NCBI GenBank assembly: GCA_021732245.1
Contig: JAKFVJ010000346.1
Span: forward strand, 1 to 5,468
Direction: 5' to 3'
Source of the DNA: Candidatus Obscuribacterales bacterium
GTDB taxonomy: Bacteria > Cyanobacteriota > Vampirovibrionia > Obscuribacterales > Obscuribacteraceae
Length of the DNA: 5,468 nt
The translations under genes were made by a program, and so were the position numbers. Of the stretch, positions 1 to 5,345 are shown in pieces; the stretch's first letter is position 1; each line of letters opens with the position of its first letter. The notes below the pieces were generated by a model, which made no database searches, was not told where the DNA came from, and was given only the letters and a program-made list of their open reading frames with translations.

Positions 1-29
1 AGATGGAAATGGAAGGCTCAGTAGGTTAA
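1..29 (+). CDS. sufB: SufB C-terminal tail (partial, 3' end only)
   Basis: Codons in the frame starting at base 3 read M-E-M-E-G-S-V-G and then stop at TAA 27-29. A tail of this kind (acidic, methionine, then G-S-V-G or close) is what I recall at the C-terminus of SufB, the main scaffold subunit of the SufBCD iron-sulfur assembly complex. The following gene, sufD, starts 15 nt later, which fits a sufB-sufD pair. Only eight residues are visible, so the call rests on the tail motif and the neighbour. SufC or another SUF gene is the alternative, but SufC proteins do not usually end this way. The body of the gene lies upstream of the window. Confidence 0.6.
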
Positions 30-44
30 GAGGTAGCAGGAAAA

Positions 45-1424
45 ATGCAAACGGCAAATTCTATCGAACAAAAAACCGTTGAGAATCTTGGTTCCTTACA
101 CGCCAAGACATCCTGGGTTAAGGACAACCGCCTTGCCGCCTGGGAAACTTACTTGAAGACTCCTATGCCATCAGTACGTAGCGAAGCATGGCGTCGCACT
201 TTGGTGGAAACGCTAGATCTCTCCAATCTGAGAACCGTAGAGTTTGAAGCCATCACACAAAAGACAGAGAATATGCCGGACTGTTTCCAGTCCACCATTC
301 AGTCTTTTGAAAAGCCTGCCGGTATTATCTATCAACAAACAAGCCAGCCTGGTTACCTCTACTTGTCGGAAGAAGCCAAAGCAAAAGGCGTTATCTTCTG
401 CGATATCTGCACAGCACTTAATGAACACGCTGAGTTGCTTCAACCGTATCTCTCGATGCCAATCACAGAAGGCTTCGATGACAAATTTACACTGTTGAAC
501 AAGTCGCTCTACAACTGCGGGCTGTTGTTGTATGTACCAACAGGCGTTCAATTGGAAGCCCCTTTTGTCAGCGGTCTCAATTTCGATCAGCACAGCCAAG
601 ACGGACTGGGCACTGCAATTTTTCCACGCATTAATGTAATTGCCGGCGCCAATAGCAAAGTCAACCTGGTGCATATAATCAATTCCAAGCAGGCTAGCTC
701 GCAAGAGAATGCCAGCACCTCCCTGGTTGCCGGTTTGGTAGAAGTCAAAGCGGACGCCGGTGCAGACGTTTCCTACTTGGAAGTCCAACAAACAGGCGCC
801 AATGTTTTCTACATAAGCAAGACGCATAACGAAGTGCAAAAAGATGCTCGATTCACCTCTATGTCTGTCGCTTCAGGCGGCAAGCAAACCAAGGTCGACA
901 TTGTCACCCTCTTGCAAGCACCTGGTGCAGCCAGCGAAGTTCTCGGCGTTGTATTTGGAAAAGGCAAGGAGCACTTCAGCTTCGACACCATCCAAGAACA
1001 CAACGCTCCGGACACAACCTCCGATATCAATTTCCGCGTAGCACTGGCCGAAGAGTCAGCTTCTGTCTACCAAGGCACAATCAAGGTAGACAAGTCAGCC
1101 CAGCGTACAAACGCCTATCAATCAAACAAGAACTTGCTCCTTGGCAAGAAAGCCAAAGCCGACACCATTCCACGCTTGGAAATTCTCACTGATGACGTTA
1201 AGTGCAGTCACGGCGCGACGGTTGGACCAGTGGATAAAGAGCAAATCTTCTATTTGATGAGCCGCGGCTTGACTAAAATTGAAGCCGAAGAATTAGTTGT
1301 TTTTGGCTTCTTCCGCAAGGTTTCAGAAAGACTGACAATCCAAGGTGCGCAAGAACTGTTGGAGCAAATGATCTCCAAACAGATAACAGGACAAACTACA
1401 GCCAATGCTGAATCTTGCACTTAA
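45..1424 (+). CDS. sufD: Fe-S cluster assembly protein SufD
   Basis: SufD is the scaffold partner of SufB in the cytosolic SufB-SufC-SufD complex, where nascent iron-sulfur clusters are built. The 459-residue length is normal for the family. The N-terminal third (about 1-150) is the variable helical part. The rest is the SufB/SufD right-handed beta-helix core, with the hallmark C-terminal block at about 362-425: L-L-L-G-K-K-A-K-A-D-T-I-P, then D-D-V-K-C-S-H-G-A-T-V-G-P-V-D, then Y-L-M-S-R-G-L. Cys387 and His389 lie in this block; the histidine matches the position known in E. coli SufD (H360) to matter for cluster formation with SufB. The core repeats T-x-Q-x-H-x-A-P-D-T-x-S-D at about 315-327 also fit. 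The ATG start has AGGA at 38-41 and AAGAGG at 28-33 upstream. It starts 15 nt after the putative sufB stop and ends 15 nt before the Rieske gene, so it is co-transcribed. No sufC follows it, unlike B-D-C orders; sufC must lie elsewhere, probably upstream. Confidence 0.96.
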   Translation: MQTANSIEQKTVENLGSLHAKTSWVKDNRLAAWETYLKTPMPSVRSEAWRRTLVETLDLSNLRTVEFEAITQKTENMPDCFQSTIQSFEKPAGIIYQQTSQPGYLYLSEEAKAKGVIFCDICTALNEHAELLQPYLSMPITEGFDDKFTLLNKSLYNCGLLLYVPTGVQLEAPFVSGLNFDQHSQDGLGTAIFPRINVIAGANSKVNLVHIINSKQASSQENASTSLVAGLVEVKADAGADVSYLEVQQTGANVFYISKTHNEVQKDARFTSMSVASGGKQTKVDIVTLLQAPGAASEVLGVVFGKGKEHFSFDTIQEHNAPDTTSDINFRVALAEESASVYQGTIKVDKSAQRTNAYQSNKNLLLGKKAKADTIPRLEILTDDVKCSHGATVGPVDKEQIFYLMSRGLTKIEAEELVVFGFFRKVSERLTIQGAQELLEQMISKQITGQTTANAESCT

Positions 1425-1439
1425 TGCGAGGATTCAACG

Positions 1440-1757
1440 ATGGGCAATGATTTCACCAAAGTAGCAAACGTCTCCGATGTTCCTGAAGGAACAGTAAAGG
1501 TGTTTGAGATAAATGGTGACCAAATTGCCGTCTGCAATGCCGAAGGGAAAATCTACGCCATTGCTGACTTCTGCTCGCATGATAATGGTCCACTTGATCA
1601 AGGCACACTAGAAGATTGTCAAATTGAATGTCCCAGACATGGCGCACGCTTTGATGTGCGAACAGGACAAGCGCTCTGCTTGCCGGCCGTAATGCCAATT
1701 CCAACCTACAAGGTAGAGCAACGTGGTCAGGAAATATGGGTAGGGCCCAAGCAATGA
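1440..1757 (+). CDS. Rieske [2Fe-2S] ferredoxin in the SUF operon
   Basis: This is a small soluble Rieske protein of 105 residues, close to the length of the ferredoxin components of aromatic-ring dioxygenases (BphF/CarAc-like). It has no signal peptide or membrane segment. The cluster motif is complete: C45-S-H47 and, after 16 residues, C64-P-R-H67, giving two Cys and two His ligands. The flanking F-C-S-H and G-A-R-F-D-V-x-T-G-x-A motifs are typical. Three further cysteines (32, 60, 80) are not Rieske ligands. GAGGA at 1428-1432 sits 7 nt before the ATG. The gene lies between sufD and sufS, with its stop overlapping the sufS start. No oxygenase gene is nearby, so a role in ring hydroxylation is unlikely. 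Its position suggests an electron donor for cluster assembly, for instance for sulfur reduction or the SufBCD flavin, but that is inference; Rieske genes in suf operons are seen in several phyla, and their job there is not well settled. Confidence 0.93.
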   Translation: MGNDFTKVANVSDVPEGTVKVFEINGDQIAVCNAEGKIYAIADFCSHDNGPLDQGTLEDCQIECPRHGARFDVRTGQALCLPAVMPIPTYKVEQRGQEIWVGPKQ

Positions 1758-2992
1758 TGAACATTGAAAAAATTAGGCAGGATTTTCCAATACTTGATCG
1801 CAAGATCAATGGGCATAAACTCGTTTATTTGGACAATGCCGCCACATCGCAAAAACCCAACAGCGTTATCAACGCAATTAGCGACTATTACAAGAACAAT
1901 AATGCCAACATTCACCGTGGCATTCATACATTGTCCGAAGAAGCTACAACTGCCTACGAAGACGTCCGCGACAAAGTAGCTGCTTTTATTGGCGCCAAAG
2001 AAACAAAGTCTATCGTCTTCACTCGCAACGCAACAGAAGCCATTAACTTGGTTGCACAAACTTGGGGCAAGACTAATATTCTTCCAGGCGATGAGATTGT
2101 CATCTCCGCCATGGAACATCACTCCAATTTGATTCCTTGGCAATGGCTCGCTCAAGAGCGCCAAGCGAAGCTTCGTTTTATCGAACTCACCCCAGATGGC
2201 CTGCTCGACATGGAATCAGCCAAAAGCGTTATCAACGACAAGACAAAGCTCGTAGCTATAACGCAAATGTCTAACGTACTCGGCACAATCACCCCAATTA
2301 CTGAATTAAGCAAACTCGCTCATGCTCACGGAGCATTGCTACTCGTCGACGGCGCACAAGGTGTCCCTCACCTACCGACAAATGTCGAAGAAATGGGCGC
2401 AGATTTTCTAGTATTCTCGTTCCACAAATTGCTTGGACCAACAGGCGTAGGCATTCTCTGGGCTCGCCCGGAATTGCTGGAAGCCATGCCACCGTTCTTA
2501 GGTGGTGGCGACATGATCGCATCTGTCTGGCGCGACAAAGCAACCTTCAACGAACTGCCGTGGAAATTCGAAGCCGGCACACCAAACATTGCCGACGTTA
2601 TTGGAGCAGGAGCCGCTATCGATTACCTGATGGCATTAGGCATGGACAATGTCCGCGCTCACGAAATCGAACTTACGGACTATGCTCTCAAAGCATTTCA
2701 AACTCTCGACGATGTAAAAATCTTTGGACCAATGGATGCTAAATTGCGCGGTGGAGTTATTTCCTTTGCTCTCGATCACATCCATCCACATGATCTTGGA
2801 CAAATCCTCAACGAATCCGGCATTGCCATTCGCGCCGGACACCACTGCTGCCAGCCACTAATGCGTGACTTGAAAGTCTGGGGCACAGCAAGAGCAAGTT
2901 TCTATTTGTACAACACTAAAGCGGAGATTGACTTGTTAATCGAAGCCCTCAAAGAAGCAAATAAGGTCATGGGACATGTCGCTTACAGATGA
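1754..2992 (+). CDS. sufS: Cysteine desulfurase SufS (group II)
   Basis: SufS is a PLP-dependent enzyme that converts cysteine to alanine and holds the sulfur as a persulfide for SufU. From the ATG at 1754 it has 412 residues, near the usual 405-415. Visible motifs: Y-L-D-N-A-A-T-S-Q-K-P near the N-terminus, M-E-H-H-S-N with the PLP-stacking His at 123, D-G-A-Q-G at about 199-203, F-S-F-H-K with the Schiff-base Lys225, and R-A-G-H-H-C-C-Q-P-L-M with the catalytic Cys365. The positions match E. coli SufS (H123, K226, C364) within one residue. A second Cys (366) follows where many homologues have Ala. The H-I-H-P-H-D motif at about 342-347 fits SufU-coupled enzymes, in which a His swaps onto the SufU zinc. 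An in-frame ATG at 1736 exists, but family proteins begin near N-I-E-K-I-R-Q-D-F-P; ATG 1754 overlaps the Rieske stop as ATGA and has TAGGG at 1741-1745. ATG 1757 is equally possible. Confidence 0.96.
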   Translation: MMNIEKIRQDFPILDRKINGHKLVYLDNAATSQKPNSVINAISDYYKNNNANIHRGIHTLSEEATTAYEDVRDKVAAFIGAKETKSIVFTRNATEAINLVAQTWGKTNILPGDEIVISAMEHHSNLIPWQWLAQERQAKLRFIELTPDGLLDMESAKSVINDKTKLVAITQMSNVLGTITPITELSKLAHAHGALLLVDGAQGVPHLPTNVEEMGADFLVFSFHKLLGPTGVGILWARPELLEAMPPFLGGGDMIASVWRDKATFNELPWKFEAGTPNIADVIGAGAAIDYLMALGMDNVRAHEIELTDYALKAFQTLDDVKIFGPMDAKLRGGVISFALDHIHPHDLGQILNESGIAIRAGHHCCQPLMRDLKVWGTARASFYLYNTKAEIDLLIEALKEANKVMGHVAYR

Positions 2993-3449
2993 GCTATACC
3001 GAGAAACAATTCTCGACCACTATCACCATCCAAGAAACCAAGGCGAATTAAACAACGCCACAATAAAGATAGAAGGCGTCAACCCGCTTTGTGGTGACGA
3101 GATAACGCTTTATTTCAACGCTGACGACAAGACATTGTCCGATGTGAAAATCAATTCGCACGGTTGTTCTATCAACACCGCATCCGGTTCCATCATGACC
3201 GAATGCGTCAAAGGACAATCACTGGAAAACGTCAAAGAAGTAATAAACACTTTCAAGACAATGATGCTTTCCAAAGAAGACAATACTGAATTATCAGAAG
3301 AGCTTGAAGAACTTGAATGTCTTCGCGGTGTAAAAAAATACCCTGTCAGAATCAAATGTGCTCTTCTGCCATGGAATACATTGCAGCAAGGACTCGAGCG
3401 TCTGAGCTCCGGCAAAACCGACAACCAAGATCAATACGTGGAGAAATAA
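2976..3449 (+). CDS. sufU: Zinc-dependent sulfurtransferase SufU
   Basis: SufU takes the persulfide from SufS and passes it to the SufBCD scaffold. It resembles IscU but works as a zinc-bound sulfur transferase rather than as the scaffold. The 157 residues contain the expected N-terminal Y-R-E-x-I-L-D-H-Y-x-x-P-R-N, then N-P-L-C39-G-D41, G-C64-S-I-N-T-A-S, and L-R-G-V-x-x-x-P-V-R-I-K-C128-A. Cys39, Asp41, Cys64 and Cys128 correspond to the zinc ligands known in Bacillus subtilis SufU. About 60 residues between C64 and C128, including an acidic stretch at about 99-114, are the SufU-type insertion that IscU lacks. One more Cys (115) precedes L-R-G-V. The ATG lies inside the sufS end, giving a 17-nt overlap in another frame, with AAGG at 2963-2966 as likely ribosome binding site; this suggests coupled translation of donor and acceptor. 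The last 15 or so residues are polar and probably disordered. Confidence 0.95.
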   Translation: MSLTDELYRETILDHYHHPRNQGELNNATIKIEGVNPLCGDEITLYFNADDKTLSDVKINSHGCSINTASGSIMTECVKGQSLENVKEVINTFKTMMLSKEDNTELSEELEELECLRGVKKYPVRIKCALLPWNTLQQGLERLSSGKTDNQDQYVEK

Positions 3450-3456
3450 TGAGCTC

Positions 3457-3485
3457 GTCATTCTCTGCGACCGCAGAAGACATAG
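3457..3485. repeat. Degenerate partial copy of the adjacent palindromic repeat
   Basis: Bases 3457-3472 match 3490-3505 at 14 of 16 positions (both begin GTCATTCT and both contain GCGACC at the same offset of 33 nt). The segment ends in GACATAG (3479-3485), which also occurs at the right edge of the full repeat (3573-3579). It therefore looks like a copy that kept both ends and lost the middle. It carries its own small hairpin, TCTGC (3464-3468) with GCAGA (3473-3477) around a four-base loop. It begins 7 nt after the sufU stop. An independent origin by chance is possible because the segment is short. Confidence 0.5.
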
Positions 3486-3489
3486 TACT

Positions 3490-3575
3490 GTCATTCTGAG
3501 CGACCATAGGGAGCGAAGAATCTCACTACTTAAGTTACGAGATCCTTCGTCGCGCTAAGCGCTCCTCAGGATGAC
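3490..3575. repeat. Palindromic interspersed repeat (GTCATTCTGAG family, MITE/REP-like)
   Basis: This is an 86-nt imperfect inverted repeat filling most of the sufU-sufT gap. The outer arm 3490-3500 (GTCATTCTGAG) pairs with 3565-3575 (CTCAGGATGAC) with one non-Watson-Crick pair. The inner arm 3514-3524 (CGAAGAATCTC) pairs with 3539-3549 (GAGATCCTTCG) with one mismatch. The stretches between the arms pair poorly, and a 14-nt AT-rich loop (3525-3538) contains the palindrome ACTTAAGT. In plus-strand RNA the outer exception is a U-G wobble and the inner is A-C; in minus-strand RNA the reverse holds. I recall near-identical sequences dispersed in many copies between genes in several unrelated phyla. 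No transposase lies inside and no T-run follows, so it is not an intrinsic terminator. It ends 9 nt before the sufT ribosome binding site and could fold in the operon mRNA. Confidence 0.85.
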
Positions 3576-3583
3576 ATAGAAGT

Positions 3584-3589
3584 GGAGGA
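3584..3589 (+). promoter_or_regulatory. Strong ribosome binding site fixing the sufT start
   Basis: GGAGGA lies 4 nt before the ATG at 3594. An alternative in-frame GTG at 3582 overlaps this site and has no such sequence at a usable distance, so ATG 3594 is preferred. The site is 8 nt from the end of the palindromic repeat. Confidence 0.75.
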
Positions 3590-3593
3590 ACAC

Positions 3594-3947
3594 ATGGAAA
3601 GCCAATTCAACCCAATCAAACAAACAGACGACATCATGTCCTCTTTGCAAGCGGATGTGGTCGTTGAACACTTGAAAAGCGTTGTTGATCCCGAACTGGG
3701 AATTAACATCGTCGACTTGGGACTCATCTACGCAATCGAAATAGGTGACGAAGGCGCTGTCACCGTTCAGATGACTCTGACAAGCCCTGCTTGCCCTGTG
3801 GGCGCCGTAATTCAAGGACAAGTACACCAAGCCCTTCATAAGCTGCCATGGGTCAAAACACCGAAAGTTGAATTAGTGTGGAGTCCGCGCTGGGATCCAA
3901 GAACTATGGCTTCCGAAGACGCTAAAATGGAGCTCGGTATCCTTTAG
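3594..3947 (+). CDS. sufT: SufT-like Fe-S assembly factor (DUF59/MIP18 family)
   Basis: This is a small cytosolic protein of the DUF59 family, whose members help mature or deliver iron-sulfur clusters; the stand-alone version at the end of SufS-SufU operons is called SufT. From ATG 3594 it has 117 residues, slightly above the 100 or so of the bare domain because of about 18 extra polar N-terminal residues. Motifs: V-V-D32-P-E-L-G-I-N-I-V-D-L-G-L-I-Y at 31-46, T-L-T-S-P-A-C67-P at 61-68 with the conserved reactive Cys, and a C-terminal V-W-S-P-R-W-D-P-R-T-M-A-S-E-D-A-K block ending in L-G-I-L. The related PaaD proteins share the domain, but there are no phenylacetate genes here. It is separated from sufU by a repeat-bearing gap of 144 nt, so it may be expressed less than, or partly apart from, the genes upstream. 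No promoter was recognised in that gap. Confidence 0.9.
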   Translation: MESQFNPIKQTDDIMSSLQADVVVEHLKSVVDPELGINIVDLGLIYAIEIGDEGAVTVQMTLTSPACPVGAVIQGQVHQALHKLPWVKTPKVELVWSPRWDPRTMASEDAKMELGIL

Positions 3948-3968
3948 TCCGCGATTTATTAGGTGTCC

Positions 3969-4910
3969 ATGTCTACTAATCACCAAACAAGAACCGTAAT
4001 TCACGACAATGACGGTCACGTTGACGACCTCTTGAGCAGCGTTTTGCTGTGGCTGTCACCATCTGTGGATTTGCAGGCTGTGACAATAACCAATGGTGAC
4101 TGCTACGCGCCGGAGTCTTTTCGCGCTCTTCTGAAAATGGCTACCTATCTGGGTTTGGAAGGTCCGGAAGTTGCCTTAAGCGAAGACTCTGTGCCTTATC
4201 CATTTCCGGATAACTGGCGCAAGGAAAGTCGCATCATTAACGATTTGCCGATTTTTGGCGAAATCTCTTTGAAAAAACTCTATCAAGACGGGCAAGGGCG
4301 CCGTTCAGAAACGCTAATCAAAGACTGCCTGAGCAACTCCAAACAGCCGGTAACAATCGTTGCGACCGGGCCACTCACAAACGTAGCCAAAGTATTTGAA
4401 GATCGCCCGGAATTAAAAGACAAAGTCGAAGAATTTGTCATCATGGGCGGCGCCATCAAAGTACCAGGTAATGTCGAACGCGAAGACAAAGACGGCACTG
4501 CCGAGTGGAATGTATTTGCGGATCCAGCAGCATTGAAAATAATTCTCGAATTAGGCGCACCGGTGAAGCTAATCACGCTGGATATAACCAACCAGCTTCC
4601 CCTCAACAAAGACTTTCTTGCCAGACTGGAAAAACAAGCTGAAACTTACACGGCCTCAAAGCTTGCTTTGTCTCTCTGGTCACTCGTAAAAGGCTATGAT
4701 TACTACTTCTGGGACACTGTCACAGCCGCGGCAGTCATGGACCCAAATATCTTCTCCTTCAAAGAAATTCGCGTAAGCATCACAACCGAAGGTCCAAGCC
4801 AAGGCAGACTAACGACTCATCTCTTTGGTGGGCGTAAAGTCAAAGCAGCAATTAAGGTCAATAACAAGGCATTCGAAGACCTGTTGTTAAAGACACTGGC
4901 AATCCGCTAA
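3969..4910 (+). CDS. Nucleoside hydrolase, variant (IunH-like) subfamily
   Basis: Nucleoside hydrolases split the N-glycosidic bond of ribonucleosides using a calcium ion bound by an aspartate cluster. The 313 residues match the family length of about 310-320. Visible landmarks: the N-terminal aspartate cluster D13-N-D15-G-H-V-D19-D20, A-T-G-P-L-T-N at 132-138, the I-M-G-G turn at 158-161, A-E-W-N-V-F-A-D-P at 178-186, and F-W-D249-T at 247-250, where the Asp is the remaining calcium ligand. Classical enzymes have D-x-D-P-G-x-D-D and H-D in these places; here Pro-Gly is Gly-His and the catalytic-side His is Trp248. I recall a distinct subfamily with D-H-D-G-type and W-D motifs, so this is likely real divergence, with substrate unknown. 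There is no signal peptide. ATG 3969 is preferred over GTG 3963, with AGG at 3961-3963. It follows sufT by 21 nt on the same strand, so it may share the transcript; a functional tie to Fe-S assembly is not evident. Confidence 0.88.
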   Translation: MSTNHQTRTVIHDNDGHVDDLLSSVLLWLSPSVDLQAVTITNGDCYAPESFRALLKMATYLGLEGPEVALSEDSVPYPFPDNWRKESRIINDLPIFGEISLKKLYQDGQGRRSETLIKDCLSNSKQPVTIVATGPLTNVAKVFEDRPELKDKVEEFVIMGGAIKVPGNVEREDKDGTAEWNVFADPAALKIILELGAPVKLITLDITNQLPLNKDFLARLEKQAETYTASKLALSLWSLVKGYDYYFWDTVTAAAVMDPNIFSFKEIRVSITTEGPSQGRLTTHLFGGRKVKAAIKVNNKAFEDLLLKTLAIR

Positions 4911-5327
4911 CTACCGAGCACCCACAAGAGCTGCCGCCTCTATTTTCTTCGGAGTCAGCACCACATCATGCATCGTCGTTGATCCCGTCTCGCGCCTATC
5001 AACTTCCTTCATCTCAAATCTGTATCCCCATTTTTTCCCTAGCGACTGCATGTGTTTCATCAACAGTGCATGTGATGTCTCACTACGTGCATTCATGTAT
5101 AGAGGCATCATTTTCCCTCTATCCAGATAATTCTGCTTGTACGCCTTTATGAACTTCAACAACAACTTGCCGCCAACATCACTGGAGTCAACTTTCTCTA
5201 AATAATTGTCACTGGCAAAGTCCTCAATATACACTGCCGGCTTTTCTCTGCCATCTATCTCCGCTGACCTTGCCCCCGAAAATCGTGCCAAGCCAAGTGG
5301 ATGAATCCGGTAAACTTGAGCAGGCAT
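4911..5327 (-). CDS. Hypothetical protein, possibly GNAT-like, 5' end possibly cut by an IS element
   Basis: I do not recognise this gene. Reading from ATG 5327-5325 to TAG 4913-4911 gives 138 residues. It is soluble-looking, basic, rich in Lys and Met, without signal or membrane segments. The run K-P-A-V-Y-I-E-D-F-A-S at about 29-39, V-G-G-K-L-L at 51-56 and P-L-Y-M-N-A-R-S-E-T-S at 75-85 recall the strand, phosphate-binding loop and following strand of GNAT acetyltransferases, but the usual R/Q-x-x-G-x-G/A motif is not clean, so this is only a suggestion. The frame stays open upstream to 5462, but that stretch is antisense to a transposase gene and is not believed. The apparent start lies directly at the inferred IS edge, so the true N-terminus may be missing. 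Codon use (AGA, AGG, GGG, TTG more frequent) differs from the SUF genes. Its stop abuts the hydrolase stop, tail to tail. Confidence 0.55.
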   Translation of the reverse strand: MPAQVYRIHPLGLARFSGARSAEIDGREKPAVYIEDFASDNYLEKVDSSDVGGKLLLKFIKAYKQNYLDRGKMMPLYMNARSETSHALLMKHMQSLGKKWGYRFEMKEVDRRETGSTTMHDVVLTPKKIEAAALVGAR

Positions 5328-5333
5328 TGTCCT

Positions 5334-5339
5334 GGGAGG
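5334..5339 (+). promoter_or_regulatory. Ribosome binding site of the IS3 orfA
   Basis: GGGAGG lies 6 nt before ATG 5346. It supports that codon as the transposase start and lies within the inferred IS end. Confidence 0.65.
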
Positions 5340-5345
5340 CAAAAT

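Noticed and set aside
213..839. Long minus-strand open frame of 208 codons inside sufD
   Set aside because: It is antisense to the clearly conserved sufD, and the translation shows no recognisable domain.
1736..1753. Upstream in-frame ATG as the sufS start
   Set aside because: It would add six residues unlike family N-termini and overlap the Rieske gene by 22 nt; ATG 1754 fits the family start and the stop-start overlap better.
1727..2164. Minus-strand open frame of 145 codons inside sufS
   Set aside because: It is antisense to conserved SufS motifs and has no recognisable protein features.
3490..3575. CRISPR array or riboswitch in the sufU-sufT gap
   Set aside because: There are no regularly spaced repeats with spacers, and no conserved riboswitch core that I recognise.
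3490..3580. Intrinsic terminator between sufU and sufT
   Set aside because: The hairpin is long with poor pairing between the arms and has no T-run after it; it fits a dispersed palindromic repeat better.
3582..3593. GTG at 3582 as the sufT start
   Set aside because: It overlaps the GGAGGA ribosome binding site that serves ATG 3594.
3555..3839. Minus-strand open frame over the repeat and sufT
   Set aside because: It overlaps sufT in antisense and begins inside the palindromic repeat; no family features.
3963..3968. GTG at 3963 as the nucleoside hydrolase start
   Set aside because: It overlaps the only AGG-type binding site; ATG 3969 is a better-placed start. The difference is only two residues.
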